This document shows, piece by piece, positions 51,837 to 62,453 of a DNA stretch of 64,000 nucleotides; positions within the stretch are counted from its first letter, which is position 1, and each line of letters opens with the position of its first letter. The stretch is from an uncultured SAR324 cluster bacterium (GTDB lineage: Bacteria > SAR324 > NAC60-12). The stretch covers positions 1 to 64,000 of the forward strand of contig CAJJCY010000001.1 in the NCBI GenBank assembly GCA_905182865.1, written 5' to 3'. A model generated the notes under the pieces. That model was not told the origin of the DNA. It did no database searches and was given only the letters and a program-made list of their open reading frames with translations. A program made the position numbers and the translations under genes.

Positions 51837-52027
51837 CTCTATTTAGTTGCACGATACTTTGCAATTACTGCCTTCCCGCTTGTAATTCTCAAAAATTACT
51901 TCCCAAGTAAAAATTTTATTACTTCTGAAAAAATTGATTCACTCCATTTCCGCTGGACTGTTTCTGAATAGAATTTTAGGCTAGATTACAGCTTATTTTC
52001 TAATTTCGTTTTAGCAGATTTACGCTC

Positions 52028-53083
52028 ATGAAATCCTCACTAAAGACCTTTGAAGAGTACTTTTCACAGTCAGTGGAAGTACGCATGCAGCATTATGAAA
52101 AAGCTGGACGTCTCCAGCATGTGATGCTCTCACATCAATTTTCAATTAAGTTGATGGAAGAATTATTTGACATTGCCGATCACATTAAAGGAATGACTCG
52201 CAAACCAAACGGGATAGAATTTCTGAAATCCTTATTGAGCCACAAAAAGGCAATGCTCTATTTTACCCAACCCTCAACACGGACCTTTTTGTCTTTTTTG
52301 ACTGCATGCCAGATGGTTGGAATGGACACCGGAGAAGTCCGCGATCCCTCTTTGTCATCTGAATATAAAGGCGAGAGTCAGGAAGACGGAGTTAGGGTTT
52401 TCAGCAGCTATTTTGATTTGATTATCATGCGTGATCCGAAACCGGGATTTTGTGAATATATGGCTTATTTGCTTGATAATACTGGACGCAGCGTACCCAT
52501 TATGAATGGAGGTAGCGGTAAAGATCAACATCCGACTCAGGCTCTTCTTGACCTTTACACTATTCACAGATCATTTCAGCACAAGGGAGGAATCAGCAAA
52601 AAACGCTATGCGTTTGTGGGTGACCTGTTGCGTGGCAGGGCAGTACGTTCTTCAGTGATGTTATTGAGTCAATATAAAGATGTTGAAATGGATTTTGTTG
52701 CACCATCGTCTTTTCAGATTGCTGAAGATTTAGAGGATATTTTGCGTTCTCAAAACATTAAAATTCGCAAAACTGATGATTTGGGCAGTGTACTTTCAGA
52801 TGTGGATTGTGTTTATATGACCCGTCTTCAGGATGAGTATGATCTTTCTGGTGAATCCAACCTGATAGATTATTCCCAATTTAGTTTGACGACCGACAAT
52901 GTAAATCAAATGAAATCAGATGCCATTATTTTGCACCCTTTACCCAGGAGGCACGAAATTTCAACCGAGGTAGATGCAGACCCACGAGCCATGTATTGGA
53001 GGCAATTGCGTAACGGCGTATATATAAGGGCCGCCCTTCTACTTTATGTCTTCAATGTTGCACATCGGTTAAAGGATTATTAA
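52028..53083 (+). CDS. pyrB: Aspartate carbamoyltransferase-like enzyme
   Basis: A 351-residue transcarbamoylase. The carbamoyl-phosphate loop is STRTFLSFLTACQ (about residues 81-93; the usual second Arg of STRTR is Phe). HPTQALLDLYTIHR (about 171-184) is the aspartate carbamoyltransferase form of the motif and HPLPRRHEIS (about 304-313) the C-terminal loop. The protein is longer than catalytic chains of about 310 residues and has an extra 40-residue N-terminus. Ornithine transcarbamylase is less likely because the HPTQ-LLDLYT/HPLPR pair is ATCase-like. It stands alone after the rplL terminator. Confidence 0.8.
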   Translation: MKSSLKTFEEYFSQSVEVRMQHYEKAGRLQHVMLSHQFSIKLMEELFDIADHIKGMTRKPNGIEFLKSLLSHKKAMLYFTQPSTRTFLSFLTACQMVGMDTGEVRDPSLSSEYKGESQEDGVRVFSSYFDLIIMRDPKPGFCEYMAYLLDNTGRSVPIMNGGSGKDQHPTQALLDLYTIHRSFQHKGGISKKRYAFVGDLLRGRAVRSSVMLLSQYKDVEMDFVAPSSFQIAEDLEDILRSQNIKIRKTDDLGSVLSDVDCVYMTRLQDEYDLSGESNLIDYSQFSLTTDNVNQMKSDAIILHPLPRRHEISTEVDADPRAMYWRQLRNGVYIRAALLLYVFNVAHRLKDY

Positions 53084-53154
53084 AATAATTGTTGTTGCTG
53101 GTACAATGGTAGAAACAGATTTTGCAGAATAAGTTATTTTATCTAACAAAAAAC

Positions 53155-54633
53155 ATGTCCAAACCAAAATTTATTTCTACAAATGTAGCCGCCCTGCTAG
53201 TTTATGGGCGTCCACCAATGGTGTTTGCTGGAATGATCTGCGCCATAAGCGTTATGCTTGACCATAACCCCCTCGTTTACTACAGCGGAGTGATTTTTCT
53301 ACTTGCCGCAATGATTCTTGATATAATTGACGGCTGGTTTGCTGCCAGATTTCGACCGCAGGCAAAACTGGCCCATTTAGCAGACAGGATCATGGACAAA
53401 GTGGTGTATGCTATCGTGTTTCCGATGGTTGCAGTGGGAATGATGTGGCGTTATAAGTATTTGCCGGAGAGTGCCGATTTTCGATTGGAAATGCTGCATG
53501 TCGTCTTTGTATTTTTCCTGTGCATTACAGTCTTAATGCGGGATAATTTCGCACACTTCATGCGTAATTTTTCACTCCGGAAAGGTGAGGAAGAAGAAAT
53601 GAAGGAAGTTACTCGACTCCGGACAATGGTTGCTGCACCGGTTGGTGTTGTGCTCTATATTCATGCATTTTATGTCCCTGGTGGTCCTGATTCTTCACTT
53701 TATTCCTGGATCAGTTGGCTGGGGGCAATTCCAATTCAGCAACTTTTCTTTTTGGAAATTCTGTTCCTTATAATCAATTTTGGTTCTATTGCAGGATATT
53801 GCCGTAAATACGGTACTGCTTGCCTTGACGAACTTTGTTTGAACGATGAGGTTTTACGCCGCCGTATATTAGCCGTCTTTCCAAATGCCCTGTCCGTAAT
53901 GAATGCGCTCATGGGAGTTTTAGCAATTTTATTTGCCTATCGAGGACGGGTCCAGGAAGCCTACCTGATTTTACTTGGTGCAGGATTTTTTGATAAAATA
54001 GATGGAGCAGTAGCCAGAAAATTGGGACTCACTACTCCGCTACCGTCAGCAAAACCAAAAAAATATAATATTACTTTAGGAGGAGTCCTCGACGACGTTT
54101 CAGATACCGTTAGTTTCTGTATTGCACCAGCAGTAATATTTTATATGTTGATGGGGCGGGTTGCAGATGAATCTATCCAGTCACTCCCTTATGGATGGAT
54201 TGCCATTCTGTATGTCGTTCTAGGTGTTACAAGATTAGCTTTCTTCATTTTGGACCAAAACAGCATTCCAGGATTTTTCAAGGGAATACCTGTTCCAGGT
54301 GCAGCCCTGCTAGTAGCAGCACCTTTCATAATGATTGGAAATGCACTTGAATCAAATACTACTGATCTAGTGTATTGGTCAAAATTTAGTTTCTCTCCAG
54401 ATAACTGGCCATTATGATAATGAATAGGGTTATATTCATTTGAGAATTGTCGCACTACCCAAAAATTTTTAATTTTTACTATATTGCTTTTAATCGGCTT
54501 CGTCTTTACTCCATATTTCGGTCATGCTGCACTTGGATACCTCATTTTGTATGTTTTTTCTCCTTTGTATACGTGGCGTATCAGTCCGGACATCGCTTCC
54601 CAGGAACACCTGGAAAAACTTTCTACTTCATAA
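53155..54633 (+). CDS. Tandem CDP-alcohol phosphatidyltransferase, 3' part frameshifted
   Basis: A membrane protein with two CDP-alcohol phosphatidyltransferase motifs. The first, AMILDIIDGWFAARF with HLADRIMDKV (about residues 48-82), has one extra residue in the DxxDGxxAR element. The second, FFDKIDGAVARKLG followed by GGVLDDVSDT (about 279-325), is canonical apart from an insertion. The open frame stops at 54417 (420 residues). The next 200 bases encode a fitting hydrophobic tail in another frame (ILLLIGFVFTPYFGHAALGY to TAA 54633), so an indel near 54415-54450 is likely. Probably makes a phospholipid such as phosphatidylserine. The start at 53155 is uncertain; TTG 53122 is possible. Confidence 0.75.
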
Positions 54634-54642
54634 TAAATACCC

Positions 54643-55707
54643 ATGCAGGATAAAACTGTGGACAATGAGACTTCCGAGTCTGAGGAAAACTCTGAAGATC
54701 GATTGGTTGCTCCAGAACCTCAACTGGGAGAACAGTTTGATCAATCATTGCGTCCGCAACGTTTACAGGATTATATTGGCCAGAATGAAATTAAGGAAAA
54801 TCTTCATGTTTTTATTGGTGCTGCAATAAAACGCGGACATGCTCTGGATCACGTCCTTTTGAGTGGTCCACCAGGATTGGGAAAAACTACTCTTGCAAAT
54901 ATCTTTCGCGTGAAATGGAGGTGCAACTACGCTCTACTTCCGGGCCTGTCATTGAGCGTCAAGGTGATTTAGCTGCTATTTTAACTAACCTAGAACGCGC
55001 CTTGTATTTTGTTTATTGATGAAATACATCGATTGAACAGGGTAGTTGAAGAAGTGCTTTATGGTGCGATGGAAGATTTTACTCTCGACATCATTATTGG
55101 GGAAGGACCTGGAGCACGCACAGTAAAAATTGATTTGCCGCACTTTACTCTAGTTGGTGCTACAACACGTGCCGGTCTTCTTTCTTCTCCTTTGAGGGAG
55201 CGTTTTGGAATTCAGTTCCGGCTGAATTTTTATGATGCGGAAGATCTGAAAACTATCATTTTGCGTGCAGCATCATTACTCGGAATTGAAATTGTTGAAG
55301 AAGCTTCTTTGGAACTGGCACGCAGAGCTAGAGGTACTCCCAGAATTGCAAACCGCTTACTGAAGCGTTGCCGGGATTTTGCAGACATGGAGACGTCCGG
55401 TGTGATCACTTTGCCTTTGGTTGAAAAAAGTCTGGAAAGAATGAGAATTGATTTGGAGGGCCTTGATCAAATGGATCGTCATATTTTGGAAACTATCATT
55501 AAAAAATTCGGAGGTGGTCCAGTAGGTCTTAGCACTCTTTCTGCAGCAGTCTCAGACGAAAAAGACACGATTGAAGACGTTTATGAACCTTTTTTGTTGC
55601 TTAAGGGGTTTTTGCAGCGTACTCCGCGAGGCAGAGTGGCGACTGAGAGAGCTTATCAACATTTGGAAATTTCAGCCCCTCCTCAATCTCAGGCAGATCT
55701 TTTATGA
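54643..55707 (+). CDS. ruvB: Holliday junction branch-migration ATPase RuvB, frameshifted
   Basis: RuvB, encoded in three frames. [20 protein letters not shown] and the Walker [19 protein letters not shown] are in the first. [20 protein letters not shown] follows in a second after a shift near 54905. [20 protein letters not shown] (Walker B), sensor [20 protein letters not shown] and the winged-helix end with [17 protein letters not shown] are in a third; one extra T near 54999 explains the second shift. Restored length is about 354 residues, normal for RuvB. ruvA and ruvC are not adjacent. Confidence 0.9.
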
Positions 55708-55860
55708 AAGTATTTTGCTGGAAATCCTGCTGGGAGCTGTAGATAGATATTATGAAAACCGGGTTAGATGTAAACTTAAACCATCATTGATGGGTAATGA
55801 TTATTTAAATCGTGCAGTTTAAAAACACTTTAACAGTTATCAGTTACCTGTTTTAATTTC

Positions 55861-58800
55861 ATGGAAACAAATTTTTCTCCAATTGAGAATTATCCCTTTC
55901 TTTCTCCTTTCATCTTCACCGAAAATCCGGAAGAACTCGAAGTTCAAAAGGAAGTTTTGCTTAAACAACTGGAAGAAGTTTGGCAGCCTTTGGCTGTTGC
56001 CTCCAGTCAATATATGGAATATCTTACTGCCCGTGAAAAAGTGTTTGCTGGAGTAATTGAGGAATATTATCGTGAACAGTACAAAAAAATTGTTAAAAAC
56101 AGTCTCTGTACAAACAATTCGTTTGATACCCTTTCAAAAAATACTCGCCTACTGGACAGTATTATCCATACTGCTTTTGAGTATGGGTTTGCCGATCTTC
56201 AAATCCTGAAGGAAAGGATAAAGGAAGATCTCAAAAAAGAGCTTCTATTCAAAAAACGATCTTTACCGAGAAAAAAGAAAAAACTTGATCTCAGCCGGAC
56301 ACAAATCGAGAAGGTTGAATCAAATCCAGAAGATCAAGATCAAAGGCAGATGCTGAAATATTATGAAAGTATTGAAGCTGAGTTGATACATGAAATTGAA
56401 AACCACAGCGAACGACTGAAAGAGTTGGAGGAGTTGTTACCGCAGGTACAGAAATCTGATATCAAGCTGAATTTTTTACTTAATCATTTGGTTGTCTTTG
56501 CCAGAGGTGGTTATGGCAGGGCTGAACTGAGTTTTGCTTCCGATCGAGATTTGGGATATTGTCTCGACACACAACAACTAAGTGCTGGTGAGTCAGAAAT
56601 ATGCCGACAGTTCATCATTCATATTGAGCATTTACTGCGTGAAGCAGGTATTGAAACGGCACATCAATATTTTGAATTAAATGAAGACTTATCACGTTTC
56701 AAAGATCCTAGTGTTATTCATACAATTCCTTCCATTTTGGAAAGCAGAGTTTTAATTGGCAGCAAAGATTTAGCAAATGCTTTGAAACGAAGATTTTTTA
56801 AGATCTTGCCATATGAAACCTTTGTCCTGAGCCAAATTAGAGATTATAATGACCGAACAGTTCCTGATCTGAGTCAGATGAATCTCAAGGAAGATCGAGG
56901 TGGTTTGCGCTCCCTGCAAATACCTCTTTGGCTTTCTGCTGCAACGTTCGGAATTTTTCCAAGTCAAACTGCAGAAATGTTGGCACTTCTGATACAAAAA
57001 CGTATTATTTCACCTCGTCAGGGTTATAAACTTTGTCAGGCCCTCGAATTCCTTTACGACTTACGCAATTTTTCTGCGAGCGCCAAGGAGTATCATTTTG
57101 ACGATGAGGCAAGGGAAAGTGGACTATCCGAAAAAGATATTCAAAGTAACATCATCAATGATGCAACCGAACGTCTTTACCTGCTCAAGAAAAAACGGTT
57201 TCAAAGTATTGACGATTTTGACCGCTACCGTTTGCAAATGGTGAATCACATTCAAGATCTCTCCCAAGCAATTTTACAACGCCTGCTGGACCGTACAATA
57301 GTTAGGACTTTCTCAAATTTTCAGGTTGTCGTTCATCTGGGGAAGCGTCTAATTATTGAGGTAAATGCTCTGGAAGGTTTGCCTCAAGTTCCAATATCTT
57401 TGATTTTCAACGATCCAACAGCGTTGCTGGAACTTTTTGAATATGTTGGTCAATCAGAATTCGATTTATCTTTTGAACTCAAGGATGAGATGGCAGACTT
57501 GATTCACATTATAACGCCGGAGGTTATTTCTTCAAACCGGACACAGATTGCAAAAAGTTTCACGAACCTGATGTTGACACCGTTTACAGCAAATGCCTGG
57601 CGGATAATGTTAGAAATTTGTGAACCGATCAATGCTGAAAGTCAACCTCGTACTTTAATGGGTTGTTTCATTCCGGAAACAAACAAAATGCGGTTCTTGC
57701 TCAGGAATCTTGCTTACCACCAACATCCCGTTTGCATACATACCCTTAATGCACTTGATCGTACGCAAAAAGAACTGGATCGGCTAAAAAAAGATTATCA
57801 GGAATTATATCAATATCTGGAACCAAAACACATTTTAGCTCTCAAATGGGGCATTCTATTTCACGATGTGGGAAAAATTGATCCACAAACAGATCATGAA
57901 GTATCCGGAACATCTATTGCTGTCCATGCCCTGGAACGTATTGGCTATGATGACAAGGAACTATTCACTCTTGTATCTCTGCTCATCGTACACCACACCA
58001 CAGTCGTTCAATTGAGCAGAACTTCTGCATATTTCGATCAGGCTCTACAAAGTTTTTTTGAAATTGCGGACCGCAACCTCATCAATGTCATTTTGCTCTT
58101 CCTATGCAATATTTCTGATTACATATCTGTTAGTGAAAGCAATGCTCACTCCACTCGGGGATTGAGAACATTTTTTGAAGAAACATATCGTGTGTTTGTG
58201 GAAATGCGATCTTCTAAGTTGCAGGAAGATTCAATGGATTTCATACAAACATACCTTGATATTAAAAAGAATGATTTAGAATCAGATACGCGTATTGATC
58301 TTTTGTTGATCTCTATCCAGTTTAATTATAGAATCTGTTTTGCTGAAACCTCTCAAAAAAATCAACAAAGAGGAACGTAAATTACTTGGAAATTCCGAAG
58401 ACGATTTACAAGTTCTGTGGCGGGACCTTAAGTTGGGTTCACTTGATAAACAGGGTACTGATCAAACTACAGATAAATTTATTCGCACTATCAGGCAATC
58501 CATCAGCAAAAAAAGCCTGGTTACACTTACCGAACTTTACAGTCCCATGATTAACTGGTTTTTTGCGGCATTTCCAAATCGTTTTCTGCTAAGTTCAACT
58601 CCAGCCATGCTGGCAGAAAATTTATCAATTTTCAATAGGCTTGAGCGGTCGGCTATCGTAAACGTGATCACCAATACACGAGGTCGTCTTAACGGTCTTT
58701 TGATTTATGTACATGATCAGCCACAAATTCACAGTAGAATAGCTTATACTTTAAATTTGAAGCACCTCAATATTGAATCGGCAAAGATAAATCAAATTCA

Positions 58801-59317
58801 ATATGCGAGTGGTAAAGTTGCCTTTTGCTATTATCTCAAGGTTTCAAAAAGAGGAGAGCAGAATGTGATTTTACCACGGGAATTGGAAACTTCCATCAAA
58901 AGGAATACCCTCCCTAAACTAATAATAAAGACACAAACTTTTCTTTACAACACAAAGCTTCAACTGGAGTACCTCAAAGATGACAAAAAAGGTTACATGG
59001 TCAAAGAAAAGAAGAGTGAGGCTTTGGGAGATTTCCCTGTTTGGAATGGAAAGTTCAGTGAAAAAACAGATTTTTCGAGACGTGACAAAAACTATCTTCG
59101 CATAAAAATTACTGCCGATGATGCTCCCTTGCTTTATTACAAAATTATCAATGCATTTGATCAGGTTGGAGTAGCAATTCAGCAGGCAGTTATTACAACC
59201 ATAGGACATCAGGTGATTGATACATTTTACATTAATTCTGTGGATCATGAAAAATTAGTAAAGTCAAACTTTGAGGAGTCCCTCAAAGAGTCTCTGATGA
59301 GCCCCTCTGAAATTTGA
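55861..59317 (+). CDS. glnD: GlnD-like PII uridylyltransferase / HD-domain protein, split by a frameshift
   Basis: Two overlapping frames (55861-58380 and 58340-59317) join at an A7 run near 58356 to give about 1150 residues, longer than usual GlnD (about 880). About 200 extra N-terminal residues are charged and helical. The nucleotidyltransferase core FARGGYGRAELSFASDRDLG (about residues 215-234) and an HD phosphohydrolase motif with LKWGILFHDVGKI (about 661-673) and HEVSGTSIAVHALERIGYDD follow. Two ACT-like domains close the protein, the last containing LRIKITADDAPLLYYKIINA. It would uridylylate and de-uridylylate PII proteins in nitrogen control; no glnB is nearby. Confidence 0.8.
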
Positions 59318-59351
59318 AATCACTATATTCTAATTAAGTGATTGAAAAAGT

Positions 59352-59379
59352 TTGACTATAACTTTGATTGTGATAATAT
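59352..59379 (+). promoter_or_regulatory. Promoter upstream of the SAM riboswitch
   Basis: TTGACT (59352-59357) and TAATAT (59374-59379) with a 16-base spacer lie 12 bases before the aptamer's first strand. Confidence 0.6.
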
Positions 59380-59390
59380 CAATTAAATTC

Positions 59391-59501
59391 TGTATCCAGA
59401 TGACACTGAGGGATCTGGCCCTTTGAAGTGTCGAGCATCCTGTTTCAGCATCAAGGTGCTAATGCCAGCCCTCCGGAAAGTTTCGGAAGGGAGTCGATAC
59501 G
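59391..59501 (+). ncRNA. SAM riboswitch (S-box / SAM-I type)
   Basis: Hallmark strings in order: GAGGGATCTGGCCCTTTGAA (about 59408-59427) and CATCAAGGTGCTAATGCCAG (about 59449-59468), matching the conserved core of SAM-I aptamers. The closing helix P1 pairs GTATC (59392-59396) with GATAC (59496-59500). It lies about 210 bases before metA, a methionine-biosynthesis gene. Binding of S-adenosylmethionine would be expected to reduce metA expression. The following CGACTCGATTCGAG-containing stretch could be part of the switching platform. Confidence 0.85.
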
Positions 59502-59713
59502 ACTCGATTCGAGTAAAGTGCCGGTCCTCCTCTTTTGGTGACCCACCTGATTGATTCACGTCTATCTGATTAACCTATTGCAAGAATGACTTTGTTGGTT
59601 CTTGTTTTCTCCTAGTTAAGAGACTTTGCCTGTCCTTTCCATATTGTTTATATACAGTTAGTCGAACACACTTTTGTCCTGCCGGACACCTGCAAATTTA
59701 GATTAAGAAGCAA

Positions 59714-60625
59714 ATGACACTTATTGTTCGTTCTGATTATCACGCAGTGCCAATTTTGGAAAGAAATGGCATCCGGTGGATTCCACCAGCTCAGGCAAAG
59801 CGACAGGATATTCGCCCACTAAGGATTGGAATTCTCAATATAATGCCGCTTGGAGAAAAATATGAATTTAATATTCTCCATCCATTAGGACTTTCTGTAT
59901 TACAGTTAGAGCCAGTTTGGATTCGTTTGGAATCACATAGTTACAAATCCTGGGAGCCAAAGCATGTTGCTGATATTTACGTAACTTATGAAGAAGCAAT
60001 GCGTGACCAACCTTTAGATGGGTTGATTTTGACCGGTGCCCCTGTGGAAACGGTTGATTTTGAAGATGTTTATTATTGGGAAGAAATCAAAACAATTTTA
60101 AGTGATGCACGTAAAAATATTCCTAGTACACTTGGTTTGTGCTGGGCGGGATTTGTGATGGCTTATTTGGAGGGTGTGAAAAAAATTAACTATGATCACA
60201 AACTTTTTGGAGTATTTGAGCTGAAAAATCTGGCTCCCGATCATCCAATCATTGGTGAGTTGGATGATGTGTTTTTCTGTCCACAAAGCCGTCAGGCAGG
60301 TATGCCTGATGAAGCAATGGAAGAAGCTTCAGAATCCGGACGCTTAAAATTACTGGCCTACGGGCCCGAAGCTGGTTATTCAATTTTTTCCACTACCGAT
60401 GAGCGTTTTATTGCACATACCGGGCATCCTGAATACAATGCAACCCGACTTGCTGAAGAAGCTAAACGAGATCACGGGAATCCAGAGGTACCAGCGCCCG
60501 CAAATTTTGATTTTAACAATCCCCTCAACCTCTGGCGTTCACATCGCAACACTTTTTTTGCACAGTGGGTCAGCTATTGTTATTTCAAAATGAGTACTCA
60601 AGATATGGCTGTTGAAAAATTTTGA
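59714..60625 (+). CDS. metA: Homoserine O-succinyl- or acetyltransferase
   Basis: A 303-residue MetA-family acyltransferase, first committed step of methionine synthesis from homoserine. IRPLRIGILNIMPLGEKYEF and LTGAPVETVDFEDVYYWEE are the family blocks. The acyl-accepting Cys is in TLGLCWAGF (about residue 142) and the catalytic His and Glu in AHTGHPEYNATRLAEE (about 235-250). Whether succinyl-CoA or acetyl-CoA is used cannot be decided here. Upstream SAM riboswitch supports feedback control by S-adenosylmethionine. Confidence 0.93.
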   Translation: MTLIVRSDYHAVPILERNGIRWIPPAQAKRQDIRPLRIGILNIMPLGEKYEFNILHPLGLSVLQLEPVWIRLESHSYKSWEPKHVADIYVTYEEAMRDQPLDGLILTGAPVETVDFEDVYYWEEIKTILSDARKNIPSTLGLCWAGFVMAYLEGVKKINYDHKLFGVFELKNLAPDHPIIGELDDVFFCPQSRQAGMPDEAMEEASESGRLKLLAYGPEAGYSIFSTTDERFIAHTGHPEYNATRLAEEAKRDHGNPEVPAPANFDFNNPLNLWRSHRNTFFAQWVSYCYFKMSTQDMAVEKF

Positions 60626-60753
60626 TAGCCTCCAATACTGCTTTATTGCAACTTAACTTCGTTTTAACTTGCGTCTTCACTAAAGTGCAGTAAAGTCTCT
60701 AGACATTAATAATATTCAATTTAGACTAACAACTTAAGCAAAAGAAACGAGCA

Positions 60754-61844
60754 ATGGGAAAAAAAGATAATGAACCGTCAGACGGGATGGAAAAATTATT
60801 TTCAACTCAGGGTATCCTGATCGCAATTTTGATTTTAGGATTATATTGGGTTTTTTTTGGAGAAGACAATAATCGAGAATCTAGAGGATTCAATTTTACA
60901 ACTCAAAATGTTCCGATAGGAATCAGTGATCAACTAAATCCTGAAGCACTTGAAAAACTGGGAATTGATCTTACAGAACATCTAGACCCAAAACTAATTC
61001 CAGCTATCACTTCAGAGGCAATAAGAGAAACGACGCAAGAGAATGTTAGCAAGGACAGCTTCCTTCCTATTCTGGTTAGTAAAATATCCAATAAAATTCG
61101 TGATGTAAGCACGATTGACCTTAATAAAGACGGAAGACTTAATGATCGCACCATCAAACAGACTGCGTCCAAGATGTCCTTGTTTTTTCAATTTTGGTTC
61201 CGGATCCCGATAAAGTTAATGTTCTTCCTTCTGTTTCAGATAATGGAGCTTGGAGAGAAATTGCAGAAAACAAGTCTATTGAAATTATGACAGCCTCTGT
61301 GGTCCGCGGTTCAGGTGATAAAATGAACATGCAATCAGCACCTAACCCTCAGATGTATCAATCAGCCGGGACACCTTATCCTCCATATTACGGAACCGGA
61401 TACAGCATGACAAATATGTTTATGACTTCAATGATGATGTCGATGCTCTTTCGTCCACCTTACATGTGGGGAGGAGGTTATGGATACGGCTACGGTGGTG
61501 GTCCAAGGGCAGTTAGTTCTGTTCAAAACCGTCGTGGTGCTGCCACATCGTCACTAAAAAAAGCTTCTCCATCAAAGTCTGCTGTAAAAACTAGCAGTGG
61601 AAGAAGTGTTTCGTCTAACAAGTTCCGTTCTACTTCAAAAAAATCACTGAATAACATAAAAAGTACTAAGTTTCGATCTGCTAATCGTAAAGCTTCCGGA
61701 GGAGGTTTCGGTAACAGCCGGCCACAAAGAAAAGCTGTTGCCACACAACGCAGATCCTCAACCCGGAGAAGATCATTATTTGGAGGAGGAAGTAGACGTA
61801 TGCGAGGGTTTGGTTTTGGAGGGTTCGGAAGAAGAAGGCGCTGA
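60754..61844 (+). CDS. Single-pass membrane protein with Gly/Tyr and Arg/Ser-rich tail, frameshifted
   Basis: Not recognised. Two overlapping frames (60754-61290 and 61194-61844) read as one protein of about 360 residues if one base is lost near 61175. The products would join through LVPDPDKVNVLPSVSDNGAW. Order: a short cytosolic start, one membrane helix (LIAILILGLYWVFF, about residues 24-37), an extracytoplasmic region with an EF-hand-like DLNKDGRLND, a Met/Pro-rich stretch with GYGYGYGG, and a basic tail of Ser, Arg and Gly ending FGFGGFGRRRR. The composition suggests a surface or nucleic-acid-associated role; this is a guess. Confidence 0.65.
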
Positions 61845-61894
61845 TTTGGTTCATTGTTTGTGCAGGAGTTGGGCACCAATTGATTACTTGGAAT

Positions 61895-62317
61895 TTAAGA
61901 CGTTTCGTTAATTTCCCAATCCAGAGCCCTTATTTCGTAAGTTTCGGCATCTATCTGTGAAACGTCTGCTTTGTTTACAGCACCATATTTTGCCAATGCA
62001 CTCTGCCGCATCATTTTCATCTGACTCATGTATGAATTGTTTTCAAATAATTCCAGTTGTTTTTCATGGTTTGGTGCGTGTAATCTGGCTTCCCGTTCAA
62101 TTTTAAGATGACAGCTCGCACAAAGGGGGATTAGGTTTTCCAGGTCATTGTTTCCAGGATTTTCATCAATATGATGGACTTGCAAAACCATTTCTGCATT
62201 TTTTGTATTTCTGCAATCTTTTCCACATCTGGAACAATAATAATTAAACAGTTCCCTTACATAACGTGAAACTGTGCTCCATTCAGGATGATAACGGGTG
62301 TCACGGCCCATTTCCAC
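61895..62317 (-). CDS. HNH endonuclease family protein
   Basis: A 140-residue HNH nuclease. A zinc-type CxxC (YYCSRCGKD, about residues 26-34) precedes the ββα-metal core VHHIDENPGNNDLENLIPLC (about 47-66) and CxxC-like CASCHLKIE. HH and N supply the metal-binding and catalytic residues. The 60-residue C-terminal helical region is not diagnostic. It is in reverse orientation, convergent with the low-complexity membrane-protein gene. A role in restriction or DNA repair is possible but unproven. Confidence 0.85.
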   Translation of the reverse strand: MEMGRDTRYHPEWSTVSRYVRELFNYYCSRCGKDCRNTKNAEMVLQVHHIDENPGNNDLENLIPLCASCHLKIEREARLHAPNHEKQLELFENNSYMSQMKMMRQSALAKYGAVNKADVSQIDAETYEIRALDWEINETS

Positions 62318-62453
62318 CTTCCTGAATAAATAAGAATAATAATTTTTCTTTAATTTCTTTCTGGATTTCGTTATACATTATTGAGAATTAAATTATAATA
62401 TTGCAAATTACAACAGCTGTATACTACGGTGTGTTTTTTAAGAAAGGTATTTC

